Numbered from the stretch's first letter, positions 12,228-24,602 are shown. The stretch is 64,000 nucleotides of DNA from Serripes groenlandicus (GCA_031761405.1 JASEVX010000001.1:40109728-40173727), one strand, 5' to 3'. Notes: a model not told the origin generated them from the letters alone. Translations and numbers: made by a program.

Positions 12228-13242
12228 CTAAACAAGATGTGTTTGTGAAACACTGATGCCCCCGAATGGCAACATCTAGGTCAAAGGTGAAGGTCGCCAG
12301 GTCAAAAATGTTAAGGAATACACATGTGAAATATGGTAGCCGTACCTGTTATGGTTCAAAAGTAGTGGTCAAAGTTAAAGTTTTTTTCGAGAATGGCAAC
12401 ATCTAGGTCAAAGGTCAAGGTCGCAAGGTGAACAATTTTGGTATTGACATAAAGGTCATGTCACAAGTGATACACATGTGAAATATGGTAGCCGTACATG
12501 TTATGGTTCAAAAGTAATGGCCAAGGTTATTTTTTTTTTCGAGAATGGCAACATCTTGGTCAAAGGTTAAGGTCGCAAGGTGAAAATTGTTGGTACTGAC
12601 AGAAAGGTCATGTCACAAGGTATACGCATGTGAAATATGGTAGCCGTACCTGTTATGGTTCAAAAGTAGTGGTCAAGGTTAAAGGTTTTTTTGAGAATGG
12701 CAACATCTAGGTCAAAGGTCAAGGTCGCAAGATAAAAAATGTTGGTACTGACAGAAAGGTCATGTCACAAGGAATACACATGTGAAATATGGTAGCCGTA
12801 CCTGTTATGGTTCAAAAGTAATGGCCAAGGTTAAAGTTTTTTTCAAGAATGGCAACATCTAGGTCAAAGGTCAAGGTCGCAAGGTCAAAAATGTTGATAT
12901 TGACAGAAAGGTCATATCACAAGGAATACACATGTGAAATATGGTAGCCGTACCTGTTATGGTTCAAAAGTAATGGCCAAGGTTAAAGTTTTTTTCGAGA
13001 ATGGCAACATCTAGGTCAAAGGACAAGGTCCCAAGGTAAAAATTGTTGGTACTGACAGAAAGGTCATGTCACAAGGTATACGCATGTGAAATATGGTAGC
13101 CGTACCTGTTATGGTTCAAAAGTAGTGGTCAAGGTTAAAGTTTTTTTCGTGCAGACAGACAGACGTGCAGACAGACGTGCAGACGTGCAGACAGGCCAAA
13201 AACTATATGCCCACCGAATCTATGATTCCGGGGGCATAAAAA
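12228..13242 (+). mobile_element. Element with 152-bp tandem units, copy A only
   Basis: A head 'gtgtttgtgaaacactgatg' followed by 'cccccgaa' leads into units with 'ggcaacatctaggtcaaagg' and 'tatggtagccgtacctgtta'. The units start near 12268, 12395, 12546, 12699, 12850 and 13003 (period about 152 bp; the first is short). The end has 'cagacagacgtgcagac' repeats, then 'aaaaactatatgcccacc' and 'gggggcataaaa'. The closing hairpin 'tgcccacc...gggggca' and the tandem core make this a bivalve-type non-autonomous element. It lies inside the 1.75-kb segment missing from copy C. Confidence 0.75.
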
Positions 13243-13542
13243 TATTAATATTAGAATTGAAAACTTTGAGGCAAAAGAATAAATTTATAAAAAATAAGCA
13301 ATATCGCATTTTGTTTGAACGATTTCAATGTATGCTTTATACATGTAGGTGAGTCGAAATGCGTCTGCAATTGGGAAACCACGAATGCCAAGTGGCTCCA
13401 AATCATAAGACTCAATTTTCATTTGACTATAAGTAAAAATATAGCTAGACCGTGCTGCTCTTAAATAAATTAAAATAGCCGTTTTACAGCGCAAATCGAT
13501 ATTTTAGAATCGTAAAATGGTATGTGTTCATCATAAAATGAG

Positions 13543-13757
13543 GAATATGCCGAGTGATTAGCGTTGGGGACTCGGACCCGGGCGTCCCCGGTTAGATCCC
13601 CAGTCACAGGGCTGTTGTCATGGTGGAGTGCCCTTGGGCATGGAACAATTCCTACCATGGTACTGGTGTGTTTAACCAGGGTTCATGTATAAGTGAACTG
13701 TCTCCGTGATATAACTGAAATAATGTTGAAAACGGGGTAAAACCCCAACAAAATAAA
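13543..13757 (+). mobile_element. Second SINE family, copy A
   Basis: A tRNA-like head ('gattagcgttggggactcgg', then 'ggttagatcccc') is followed by 'catggtggagtgccc' and the common 3' core 'gatataactgaaataatg' then 'ttgaaaacgggg'. Copy C has the same insertion at 38489-38668 with an internal deletion, so it predates the segmental duplication. Confidence 0.65.
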
Positions 13758-13949
13758 TTATCTTAAAACTTAAATCATCTTCCTGCCTCATACAAAGGTT
13801 TTGCTTTATGTGTTGTTTTACGAGCACCATATAGTGGCATAGTTACACCATATGATATAAGGTTTTGCTTCGTAATATACAGTGCAAAACAGTACAATAC
13901 AATATATGTTATTGCATAAAACCTTAGGTTTTATAAATAGCAAATTTAA

Positions 13950-14142
13950 CAATTTCAGCGCCACATGCAATATTGAGGCTTCTGCAAACAAAGCATATTC
14001 AGGTGAGACAGCTCGTAACCTGCAATCAGCATTGGTTGCCTTTTAGTTATAAACATATTCCAAAATTCCTATTACAAGAGAAATGGAGATGCCCGATTTT
14101 AAACATGGAAGAGTCTACTTTAACAATGCGGCGCTGAAAGAG
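13950..14142. mobile_element. TTAA-flanked MITE (TTTCAGCGCC family)
   Basis: TTAA at 13946-13949 and 14143-14146 bound a 193-bp element with inverted ends around 'tttcagcgcc' and 'ggcgctgaaa'. The interior ('aggtgagacagctcgtaac') matches the copy at 1431-1642. The left half survives in duplicate C from 40844. Confidence 0.6.
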
Positions 14143-14146
14143 TTAA

Positions 14147-15230
14147 AATAAACACAAATCTTTACAAAAGACAAAAACAAATCAATAATACATCTTCCAA
14201 AGAACTCCTTGTATAACCGTACATATATAACCCAGATTGTTTTCAAGGTCTCTACACAAAATGACGAGACATTTGTTCTACAGGATAAGCTTAGTGAGTA
14301 CCTGTGTGAGTCAGGGCGTTTAGTTTTAAAAGAAAGACAATGTTACTTGTAACGGTATGATTGAGAGGGAGGTATGATAAGCTATGTATAAGTTGCTATT
14401 CACTCTGTGCGATTGTTGTATTATAATGGAATAGCGGTTATGTGCATGTTACAACCACATACTATTCTCTTTTACTTGAAAAGACAGTAATCCGATTGCA
14501 ACATAAAATGCAAAAAAAGATAAACGAGATGTATACATGTAAATTCCTGTATTTAAATGAATCATAGCAATTGCTTTACCAAAACGAAATATAATATTTT
14601 TACTTTTGTGTTCACATTGTAACACTATAAATACACCTAATAGTCACCTACGTTGGTATTTAGACTCAAGAAGTGGAGAGTGGAGAGAAGATAATAATCT
14701 GGAGCACCCCTTTCTTCGAATATATAATAAAAACTGCATGTTGTATGATGACATAAAGTCTGCGCTGTTTACGTCTATACAAAACTTACCTTTTGCTCAA
14801 CAACATATTCAAATGAATCAACATAGTGGTCATCTTGTTTGTATACTAATAGTACGGAGAAAATGATGTTTAACAGATTTACAAATGTAATTAAATGACT
14901 AAGTCTTTTTTACTCCATGTTAATTTTGGTAAGCGAAATATATAATAAATGGTACAGCCTTTAATCACAACACTGTATTGTTTACTGAACTTGAGGGAAG
15001 GTTAAACATGGTGGAAATTCATTTTTTTATAAAAGGCATGATTTTCCTCTTAAGTTTACCCAATCATTTAGTTTATTATTTTAATGTGTTTCTCAAAATA
15101 GTTGATTTGTCAATATGTCTGTCTAAATATGGTATCAAACCATGTGATTAGTTTTACTTGTTTAATGTGTTTCGCTGTTCCATACCTAGGTTACTTCACC
15201 GTGAGTAAGTTCAAGAAATGTGAAAAATGT
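14147..15230. other. Duplicated flank, no gene seen
   Basis: Part of the segmental duplication, but about 14020-14738 has no counterpart in copy C, where a deletion joins 'agcttgttac' to 'gtatgatgac' near 40915. The 86-codon frame at 14606-14866 is interrupted in C and shows no motif, so I do not call it a gene. Confidence 0.45.
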
Positions 15231-15483
15231 GAGGCGTCCCGCGACAAAACCAACATTATGGCCTCTGCGTAATGTATCAACCCAAATCAGACTGCGCAGT
15301 ACGCGCATATTGATCCGGGCCGACACATTCCGTCTCATGGGGATAGCGGTATAGAGTAATGATTCCTGAAACAGAAAATCCACAGGAGGCGAAACGTGTC
15401 TTTCCGAGTTAGCCTGCGCGGCTTGTTTAGGCTGATCCGCTTCGAAACTTTACGCAGAGTCCACAATGTTGGTTTTCTCGCTC
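15231..15483 (+). mobile_element. GAGCCGTCC foldback MITE, copy 1
   Basis: Terminal inverted arms run from 'gaggcgtcccgcg' inward through 'aaccaacattatgg', and from 'ccacaatgttggttttctcg' outward. The asymmetric centre reads 'gaaacagaaaatccacagg' (call this orientation P). Flanks are ATGT (15227-15230) and ATGA (15484-15487), an imperfect 4-bp target duplication. No transposase is encoded. Confidence 0.75.
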
Positions 15484-15805
15484 ATGACTGTAGCATATTA
15501 AAATAGGTAAATGCATTAAAATGACGTTGAATTTTTTAACACAATTATATTTTCTCCGTGGTATTTGTGTCATAAAAAGGTACCCCAAATTGTGTTTAGA
15601 TATATTGATGCATTTAAATGTTATTGAGCAAAATGTTAGCCTTTATACATTTAAATAACCCTTTCCCACTTATAGACGCTTTCCGACGCCTCGGCTGCAG
15701 ACGACTTTTGACACAATTGTTTCAACTCTATTCAAAATTATACTTTTATCTATAGAACTGTTCAATGTGTTTTGCTAATGTGTATTAAAAGTCGGCTACT
15801 GCAGA

Positions 15806-16660
15806 TTTACTGTATGTGGGAAAGGGAGGGTTAAAACGCGCTATGCATCATCCCTGTGTATTTATTCGCCATATTATAGAAACTGCACATCGTATGAACT
15901 CACTGCCACGGGCCAATAGTACTAAAATGGATAGCAGTTCAACAACAAAACCTTGACGTAAAAATGTTTATATTCCAAAAATATCACCTTGTGCAAATGT
16001 ACATACATTCCCCCAAAACACAAAATAACTATTGAAAATATGCGCACGTGTTCAAAACATGATTGGTGCACAACTGCTTATATTCCCAATACATATTTTG
16101 GTGCAGTGCAAATTTCGAAATTTCTCAAAGCTCATATTTGTCCTGGCTGCCCTCCTTGGCGCTCAGGGTTGCGAGGTTAGCATAACGACTGATTGACTGG
16201 TGTCAGGATAAACGGACCAATAATACTGGTAACTTTCAAAGGAATCGAGTTTATATAACTGAACAAAATGTTGAAAGCAGTGTAAAACACCAATCAATCA
16301 ATCACACTTCGTCTAATCAGACTATGAGCGGTCGTCCACCACGAACCTTAACCGCAGCTGTGACGAGTATGGATCCAGATCAGTCAGCGCAGAAACCTCT
16401 ATTGAACTATTCATTTAACTCCCTTAGCATGGATGTACAGGCAGAATTGTTACCACACATGTAATTATTACGCTAATGTGATTTAATTCTTGAGCATCGC
16501 TCAAATTCTATACAATACAATGCAATATTTCATTTAGGTACTGAGTATGTACATATTACATAAAAAACAGCTCTGCAGTACATTATACATAGTTATCGAG
16601 GGCAACACCGGGCGCTATGATGAAAATAATATCAGAACATAATAGAATAAGAGAAAAAGA
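15806..16660. other. Intergenic with SINE tail
   Basis: About 16138-16312 is the 3' portion of a SINE ('ccttggcgctcagggttgcg', core 'atataactgaacaaaatg', tail 'caatcaatcaatcac'). About 16333-16450 resembles a second repeat ('tggatccagatcagtcagcg', 'agcatggatg') that also occurs near 31790 and 52020-52160. No gene. Confidence 0.5.
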
Positions 16661-16794
16661 AACAATATAGATAAATAAATAATTAAAATTAGATAATAAT
16701 GTAAGATAAAAGCATGTTTTATTATTTATATATACGTGTATATATATAAACACATATACACACAAATATGTATACATACACACACATATAAATG

Positions 16795-16805
<11 letters not shown>

Positions 16806-16871
<66 letters not shown>
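16806..16871 (+). repeat. (CA)n microsatellite
   Basis: An uninterrupted AC/CA run of about 65 bp, preceded by imperfect 'acacatatac' repeats from about 16750. The long His-Thr and Cys-Val open frames over it are artefacts of the dinucleotide. Confidence 0.95.
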
Positions 16872-16873
<2 letters not shown>

Positions 16874-19060
16874 TTAGGACATATATATCAATATGCAGAC
16901 TTGTCCTGATACATCAAAATATAGTATTCTTTAAACCACGTCACACGAAGCCCGGTCTTGTGAAGTCCATATATATTTGAAGCAGTTTGGAGTACAGAAG
17001 CTACACGTACCTTAGTTAAGACACTGATATTTGCATTATTAGGGTACAGCTGGCCAAGTGTGAATACATTTTAATTTTAAATGGTTAAAACACAGCTGAT
17101 GATATATAGCTGAAATACTGATCATTTTGGAGTAAATTATTTGTTATATCAAATTTCATAGATTAACAGAATGTAGATTAATATAATCCCCATCTGAAAT
17201 TTAACAATCAGTCAAGTGAACCAGCCTATATATAATTGTTCTGAGGCAATATTGGATCTGATCATACAAATGCCCATTTATGTTAGTCTGAATCTATACT
17301 AGTGCCATAAAATGTAACTATAAAAAGGTTTACTTGCTCCAGATACTTCAAACATTGGTAGTATAGGCTTTCAATCCTTGACACTCAGGATTGTGGGTTT
17401 AAGCATTATGTCTGTCAGGATAATTGGGCAGAAGTACTGGTAATTTACCCAGGAAACACTATGATTTAACAGTAAAATTGTTGATAGCAGCATAAACACA
17501 AACAAGCAATGGAGATTAACAAGACAGGATAACCCATATCCTTAACAGAAGCACACATCCACTGTATTATTGATTTAGGTTGTCATTTTCTACCATGGGA
17601 TGACGTAATCGAAAAGGGAGCAACCAACATTATTATTGTAAAGAAAAACTCTTAGATATGTTTGAAAAAAACAACTTTTATGAATCAATAAATTGTATTT
17701 ACTGATTTAAGAAACATAAAGATGCAAATTACGTATGTCTTCTACGGTTATTACAAATCTTTAGACACATTTAACTTTAGACAAAATAACTTTTTCCCAA
17801 CTTCTAGGCTACGCATTTTTAATAGTTTGATTTACGGCCCTGACGACACGGTTCATCAAAGCATAAAGATAAAAACGTTGCATTATAATTACTTTAAGCT
17901 AATTACTACTGAGAAATACTGTTGAAATAAAACTGCAAAGATTTTTAACTTTCCCACAACAATTTTTCCAGACAAAAATAGGGAAAATATATAAAAGAAA
18001 GTAAATTAATCAAATAAGAGTTGAAATAATTGATCAATTGCTCCTTTTGTCACACTGTTTTATTGGATTTCTACTCAAGATGCGTTTGAAAGTAGGACTG
18101 TAAAACAGGGTACTGTTACCATGATAGAAAAACAGTTTCATATTAAAAACTTTGCATTAAGATTAGAAATGGCTTGTGAATAGCATTTTATTGTATTCTC
18201 TAATTTTCTAATTTGATTTTAAAATCATAATTTAGTTGATCTATATTTAATAATCTTATAGTTTTACTTAGTTATTTATTCTTTTGAAAGGTTTGAATAT
18301 GGAATGCTTTATCAGTCAGCTGCTTATTAACAAACAAGTGGGACACAGTTGAAATGCTGAAAACAGACACACAAAGTCATGACTAAGAGCATGGTAGTCT
18401 AAAATGTAGTTTCCTTGCTTTTTTCAAGGTCACAGAGATAAAAGACCAACCAAAAGAAAGTCATTTCAGATCACAACTAACGAACTCTTGATTGCAGGTT
18501 TCGATTTAACTTTGTAAAAAATCAAAATCTTACAATAAACAGTGATCATCTGGAAGTATTACAATTCTCATAACTCTCAGATCATTATGGTCAGTATGTA
18601 TATCCTTTTTCAAGTTTTCATTTAGAAGTGACAGAAGCCATGCCCTCAGGAGGCATAAGCAGTTATCACGTTTTCTACCAGTATTCTGCAAATGAAAAAA
18701 ATGTTGATGTGACACTTAATATTTATGTAACATTACTAGTACTCATTATAAAACGATTAAACAATTTTAATGAAAATACTTGGATTTATGGATAGAATAA
18801 TTATGACAGAAAACAAAAAAATAATGGCTTTTTATATTAAAAACAATTAAGTGTGGTTTATTTTTTCAATTGTAACACTTGAAACAAGTAAGAACTATCT
18901 TCTCGTAACCAATTCGTCATGATAAAGACAGGAGTAGAGAGATGACAGTACAGAGGGCATTTTAAGTAAATGCATGACAAGCCGGCTAAACACTAACCGT
19001 TTCACTGTATAAGCCAGATGATCAACTCGTATGGTAAATTAAATAGACCAGACACTATAA
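16872..19060. other. Intergenic, repeats only
   Basis: About 17372-17512 is a SINE 3' part ending in 'caaacaagcaatgg'. About 17575-17890 is the inverted copy of the 5.5-kb repeat. The remainder (17900-19060) is AT-rich with no splice-supported coding stretch. Confidence 0.45.
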
Positions 19061-19369
19061 TGTGAGTAATAAAAAAATATCTGGCTCGAGAATACATGGG
19101 TTTGATTTGTTTATGAAGTCATTAATGTGCTTCATAGCATGTTCACGAAGCCATGGATGCTATGCAGCAAAGAAGATACAACTGCATGGTGTACAAAACA
19201 CAAATCATCGAAATGGCACAACAACCTGTTTTAGCGATGCTGCAATGAAGGGCTGAGAGGTATTATCCCGGATTGGGTCTGATGATAGAACCGGGCGAGT
19301 GTGGTGAAAGTCGATTGTGCCCTTTGTGTGTTAGACGATTACTTTTGGTCAGTACTGGGCCCAAAAATT

Positions 19370-19520
19370 TCTGATACCCAGTTTAGAGGAACCAGCCTAG
19401 ATAGGAGTATAACATGTGCCCAGTTGGACCCAAGATGCAAAGAACGACAGAAGTACTTTGACTGATGACTGCGACAAGACAACACTCTTTAAGACCAAGC
19501 AAATGATTATGCAGGTTATA
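19370..19520 (+). pseudogene. Possible hAT/ZBED transposase relic
   Basis: From about 19422 one frame reads 'QLDPRCKERQKYFD' before two stops. This resembles the LDPRFK motif found near the C-terminal dimerisation region of hAT-type transposases and ZBED proteins. Upstream (19062-19256) other broken frames exist without a clear motif. The match is short and could be chance. Confidence 0.25.
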
Positions 19521-21227
19521 CTGATAGTTAAGGGTGAGCAGACTCATCAATACGTCTTGAAAGGAAAGAACATGTATCAACATCGCTGTTGCAATCAAAT
19601 GTGAATGTAGGGCTAAACCCAGACTCTTGCAAGGCTATTCCAAATAATTTAGATTTTCGCTTGCTCGTCATTCTGTCATCTGTCATGTATTGGTCACTAA
19701 CTAGGTATTATTGTAAACCTGGCGGGCCAAATGTCAAGGCAAAGTTTTCGATTCTTTTTAATTGTATATAGAAAGCAGAAAACAAGCCAGTTGTTTACGT
19801 TTAACTGCTTTTGATGCTGTATTCTTGTCATACTCTTGCAAATATTTTGGAATTATTTTAATAAAAATTGAAAGAAGTTATGAATTGAGTTAAATATTAG
19901 TCATACACATTAAGAAATAGTTTATGGTGACTTATCCGCGCTAGGTTATCACACACCTGTGCTGAAGTTCTTTCCTAGCAAAAAAAGAACATTCTTATTA
20001 CCGGTTACTTGTTTGATAAAATAAACTTGATAACACTTAATTCTGTTGTCAAAATGTTGTCTTTCTAAATGGAATTACGTTTTATTCAGAAACTGGACTA
20101 TAATTCTAAGCCTTTTTGTCTTTATATTGATATACAAAGACATTCACCTCATTTCAAGTTGGACTGAAGACAGCTCCTCGACAACAAAGCCTTTGTCGAT
20201 ACGGACTACTTAGACAAACAATAACTATTCTTGTGTATTGTATCTACGTCAATCATTTATAAAACATGTCTTAAAAATAAGAGACGATGCATAACCATAA
20301 CCCTTTTACGAAGGCATCAACAGAAATATTTCATTTTTCGAATTATATCCACTCAGAGCGTTGGTTGCAAGCCTAAAATCGTCCATGAAGTGACATCCGT
20401 AAAAAAGCCATACTGAATTTGAAATACCATTGAAACCTGCTATATATTTTAATCTTTCATTGAAAGATATTATCACATAACGAGCTTGAGCTCATCCGGA
20501 AAAAAGTCATACTAAATTTGATAGACATTTGAAATATTCTATATATTCTAATCTTTCATTGAAAGATTGCTTCGCAATCGACGAGCTGTGGTCGTTAATA
20601 GATTGACACATCTTATGCTTGTCAGTGAAACTGTATTGGTAGTTGGTTTCTATATTATCTAATAGTACTACATATCGAAACTTATACGTGTATGGTATTA
20701 TTGTTTTTAAGAAATACAAATACAGTACATGTGAAAGATCATGCCATCATTCATATGGTAAAAGGATATGCATCATACTATGTTGCAACCATCTACATAT
20801 TTCATCGTAAATAAAACACTGAATGAACATGAATCTAGCATATATAGTACAATTTCATAGCAAGTACTTTAGTGATCCTAGTTGAAACCTTTAGAGAAAT
20901 TTATCGCGAAAAAAACGTACTATTCAAGTTAAATTTCATTGTAATTGTCACTATTTTTTTTTCGATTTTTTTTTTTTATAATTTTTTAAATGACAGGTAA
21001 CCCTTTGCAGTTATGTGCCAACCTAGCACAATAAAAAGTGTTAACCTGAGGGCTGTAATTTATTCATTTACATTGAGACGCAGTATGAACTCGTTTAGTA
21101 GTCTCTTTCTTACTTTAGTAAACGATAAGTGATAATTACGTTTCTTTAATTAGGATTTGTGCTGATAATCTGTATTAGTAGTATAAGGCAAACACATTCT
21201 ATTAAGATACTGGAATTAATATTGCTT
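19521..21227. other. Intergenic, small tandem duplication
   Basis: About 20400-20578 has two copies of a roughly 110-bp unit ('tatattttaatctttcattg' and 'tatattctaatctttcattg', each followed by a small hairpin around 'tcattgaaagat'). A T-rich tract lies at 20955-20985. No gene is visible up to the region upstream of BTB copy B. Confidence 0.45.
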
Positions 21228-21438
21228 AGAATGTGTCCCGGAAGTGAATGTGTTATTGCTTCTAAACAGACGATTACCCGTATATTTCATATGAAATTAA
21301 TTCGATTTGAACACATTGCAGTGATCGTATATTACGTATTTTATCTCCTAATTCGAATATGTTATTGCGTTGAAGCGACGATTCAGCGTTAGATGTTTTA
21401 TTATGTTATTCTTGTTTGCAACATTTGATATTTTTCAG
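21228..21438 (+). promoter_or_regulatory. Conserved upstream region of BTB copy B
   Basis: From 'agaatgtgtcccgga' to the acceptor 'tttttcag' (ending 21438) this matches 31109-31314 upstream of copy C, though diverged. The AG acceptor immediately before the start-codon exon in both copies suggests an upstream non-coding exon, so this would be the end of a 5' intron. Whether it also contains promoter elements cannot be told by eye. Confidence 0.4.
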
Positions 21439-21846
21439 AAAAACAAACAAAATGACAACAGATGAAACAGATTCGAACATTGCAATTCAGCATCTTACTG
21501 ATAAACATACCATAACAGAACCAATATCAGAAAATGGTGCCTAGAATACATTTGTTGTAAGTACTGAAGGCGCCAAGACTCAAGAACTGACTGACAGATG
21601 GCAGATAGACAAAAGGCTTGGTGAATGCATGGTGCAGATGTTTGATGCTCACCTTTGGACAGACGTCACTTTTAGATGTGCAGATCAAAATGAAGAAAAC
21701 CTAGACGATAGAGTCCACGCACATAAAATATTTCTTGCTGCCCGAAGTCCAGTGTTCCAAGCCATGTTTTTCGAACCACTTAAAGACAGCAGCGAAGAAT
21801 TTTTTATAGAAGATACAGAAGTCGGTAAATTTAAAACATTTCTTAG
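21439..21846 (+). pseudogene. BTB-BACK-PHR copy B, exon 1 with stop
   Basis: The exon begins after 'tttttcag' and has an ATG at 21452 at the position matching the copy C start. Thirty codons in, an in-frame TAG (21542-21544) interrupts it. The frame then continues intact through the BTB core: 'MFDAHLWTDVTFRCADQ' at 21638 onward, 'HAHKIFLAARSPVFQAMFF', ending 'FKTFLR' split at the donor AG|gttagt (21847). A downstream ATG at 21629 could in theory rescue most of the BTB fold, losing only the non-conserved N-terminus. Given two more lesions in the next exon, I call it a pseudogene. Confidence 0.75.
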
Positions 21847-22573
21847 GTTAGTTTAATTCGTTTTAATCAATTGCCGCTTTTACATGATAATTTATTGAAA
21901 ACATATATGTACTTATGTTGTGTGAATAACAATGATAATAATAACGATTATACCATTTGTTTCATTAACTATTATAATATCTATTACTTTTATGATACAT
22001 ATAATTATCATCATTTCTAATGATTATTGTTATTACCAGCATCATTTATTATTATTTTACAATTAGTACAGTTATTTACATCCCAACTGAAATTACTAAA
22101 CTTCTATAAGTTAAAACCAACTATGATCTTTATTCGCGAAATGTGCCTTATTGATATGACAATTGAAGTGTTTATTCACGAAATGTTCCTGATTGGTATG
22201 ACAACTGAAGTCTTTATTCCCGCAATGTTCCTTATTGGTATGACATTTACCTTGCAGCTTAACTGATTAATTAGTGCACCAATGCACTTTTCTAAAGATA
22301 GCTTATCGAGACTAAATCTAGTTTCGGAAATGAAAAAAACATTAATAAATCGATCTTTAACTGGAGTGGTACCGCATGAGTGTTGCTACATCTAGGCCTT
22401 TTTTTTGTGGCCTACACTTTGTTTTCGCAAGACGTTACAATAAAAATGCCAAAATAATAATGTAGCTGAGTATGCCAAAGAATTCTCCATGAACATAGCC
22501 TGAACATCACCCTAGCTAAGCATCTTCCCTGTCATTTTTGAAATGGTCAATTAAGGAAAGTGTTTTATTTCAG
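21847..22573 (+). other. Intron of BTB copy B
   Basis: A 727-bp intron from 'gttagt' to 'tttatttcag'. It has an imperfect internal tandem of about 39-48 bp near 22130-22245 ('tgacaattgaagtgtttatt', 'tgacaactgaagtctttatt'). It is unrelated by eye to the copy A/C intron beyond the splice sites. Confidence 0.7.
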
Positions 22574-23700
22574 ATTACTGTACAGCGACAATCTTAACCA
22601 TGTCAGGAAATTTAACCAACTTGAAGATTCTTTAGAAATTTTCCATAAGTACCAAGTCCAATTCCTCTTTGATGGATGTTCTCGAAGATTGGCAAAGAAG
22701 ATAGATAGATAGATATTTCTTTATTTCCTCCATAAATGAAGAGTAAATACATACATACATAATACGACAAATAAAAGAAATAACAGTAAACAATCCACAT
22801 ATTAGTTATTTACAGCATTGCCGAAAAGGTTTTATTGACCGATGGATATTTACAAACTTCTTTAAGATGTCTCACTTACATCTTGAAAGGAGACACATTT
22901 TATGCTAAAGAAGCTGATATATTTAACAAAACAATTGAATGGGCGAAGCAAAGATGCGGATCTGAGGATGGCATAGATCTTCGGAAAACATTAGGCGATG
23001 CGCTTTTCTTTCTTCGAATTCCAATGATGACTATTTCTGAGTTTAGCGCCTGTACGAAGAGAAAGGGTTTCTACAGTCTCGAGGAACATGAAGATCTCTT
23101 GGATATTGTAGATCGTTTAGAAAATTCTAAAGTTGAAATTGAATGTAACTACAATCAGAAACGGTATGCATCAAAACTAGTTGTTAGTGTCCAGTGGGAG
23201 CCAGTGCAGACACTGTTATAACAGAAAGTATTTCAGAATCGATCAACTTAGTCGTACATGATGATGTGTACCTGTCAAAATTAATGTTGACGAATTTCAC
23301 ATCTGCTAATATCCCACACAGAGTACTATCCGGTCTGAATAGGTATTCTATGATCAATGATTCTAGTGAATTATCATTTCAAGATGCACTGCTCGAAGTA
23401 TCGTTATCAATAGATGATGAATTGATTTCAGGGCAGTATAGCATGACATCAGGTGACACTCCGCCCACGATAACATTAAAGACACCGTATCTTTTATGCT
23501 CCGGTAGAACGTATGAGTTACAAGCTACTATATATTTTAATGAAGTTAAGGAATTGCAATTGCGAGCCCGTCGTTGCCATATTTCGAACTCTTTTGCCTG
23601 CTTACGAAATGATATTGTAAGTGTAGAAACACAAACAGGAGAGGGAAACGCAGAGCTCATTCAAAGTGTGTGTTTTAAATGTAAAAGTAAGAGAGAGTAA
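22574..23700 (+). pseudogene. BTB-BACK-PHR copy B, exon 2, disrupted
   Basis: Exon 2 starts with an A completing Arg, then Leu-Leu-Tyr-Ser-Asp-Asn ('HKYQVQFLFDGCSRRLAKK'). At 22701 a retroelement tail is inserted and brings an in-frame TAG (22710-22712). Reading resumes at about 22816 with 'IAEKVLLTDGYLQ', so about 27-30 BACK residues are gone, then 'YILKGDTFYAKEADIF' and 'WAKQRCGSEDG'. A second lesion between about 23188 and 23200 shifts the frame. The PHR part continues in the other frame ('ADTVITESISESINLVV' to 'CFKCKSKRE') to TAA at 23698-23700. It is more diverged from A and C than they are from each other, so it is the older paralogue. No functional role is claimed. Confidence 0.8.
22701..22815 (-). 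mobile_element. Retroelement 3' tail inside BTB copy B exon 2
   Basis: On the minus strand this reads as a short 3' end with AATAAAG followed by a (TATC)n tail at the left edge (22701-22715), the form of a LINE or SINE 3' end. A 'catacatacataca' run lies inside. It replaces rather than merely interrupts the BACK coding sequence, so a deletion accompanied or followed the insertion. Confidence 0.6.
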
Positions 23701-24120
23701 CATATTGTGGTTGCGAAGAAAGATACGCGGTGTGTATGCTAACATAATACATATGCCAAGACGTTTGAGGGCTCAACACGTTATATCATATGTTACATCA
23801 CATCTTAAGCCAAATTCGAGTATCTTAACAGCTCGTGAGATATTTATTTAAGAAACTTCGCAAATGTCCGCGGCAGCGTATACATGATTTCAACTTCACT
23901 ATTTTTTCTTCGCTAAAAACGCCGATTAACACACTTTCAAAGATTACTTTAAATGTCGGTGCTGAGAAGACTTACACTTCTAAACATGTGCGGTGACTGT
24001 ATTCGACTCCCACTGGGCTTTTACCCAAATTTAACTAGTATACGAATTTCATAAAAAAGAAAAACATGATAAGAGTAGTTTCCCGTCATTGGCACTCATA
24101 ATTGTGGTGTTAGCATTTCG
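23701..24120. other. Downstream of BTB copy B, nothing recognised
   Basis: No conserved motif. The short frame at 23666-23851 overlaps the end of the pseudogene and is not supported. No similarity to the A/C downstream flank was seen. Confidence 0.4.
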
Positions 24121-24602
24121 TATGGAACGCATTTACTGTCTTAGTATGTTGTATTGTATTACACGCAGTACATTTTCATGTATACGAGGTACATATTTCA
24201 ATCGACTGTCATACTCGCTTATTTTCGGAAATCCTTCCGGAGAATGCTGGAAAGTATGATCATCGTAATAAAAAAATGCACCGCATATAATGGTAAAACT
24301 ACTGCCTATAATCAAAATAACACTGTATGTTTTGTAACACTGACTGAATAAAATGTAATTTTAATTGCATGTAATGTTGTTCGTATTGCATATGACGCTG
24401 TTTGCATACCATATAATGGTTATTCTACTGTATTCTACACACTTTTACACTGCAAATTATTACATACCACCATATATAACAGAAAAGCTAATGCATATCA
24501 TGCAAAATGTACCATGTCAATTGAAATATGTACATCGTATACATGAATATGTACTGCGTATTATACAATACAACATACTAAGACAGTAAATGCGTTCCAT
24601 AG
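24121..24602. mobile_element. Foldback MITE with ~80-bp inverted arms
   Basis: The left arm starts 'tatggaacgcatttactgtc' and the right arm ends with its complement, 'gacagtaaatgcgttccata'. Arms of about 80 bp (24121-24213 and 24515-24602) pair with few mismatches. TTTCG stands at 24116-24120 and again at 24603-24607, a likely 5-bp target duplication. There is no coding capacity; the frames on both strands are the arms. Confidence 0.8.

Larger units (their letters stand above)
6290..15805 (+). repeat. Segmental duplication, copy A
   Basis: This block aligns by eye with 31806-42505 in the same order and orientation: intron, BTB exon 2, about 1.2 kb of downstream unique sequence, 'acacgttctaaatttt', the tRNA-Pro-like SINE, a second SINE, and a MITE cluster. 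It carries a private insert of about 1.75 kb (about 11600-13350) absent from copy C, and lacks several insertions found in C. Outside exon 2 no coding sequence is seen. Endpoints are approximate. Confidence 0.85.

Noticed and set aside
14606..14866. 86-codon frame as a small gene
   Set aside because: No motif and no splice support; the homologous part in duplicate C is mostly deleted and otherwise broken.
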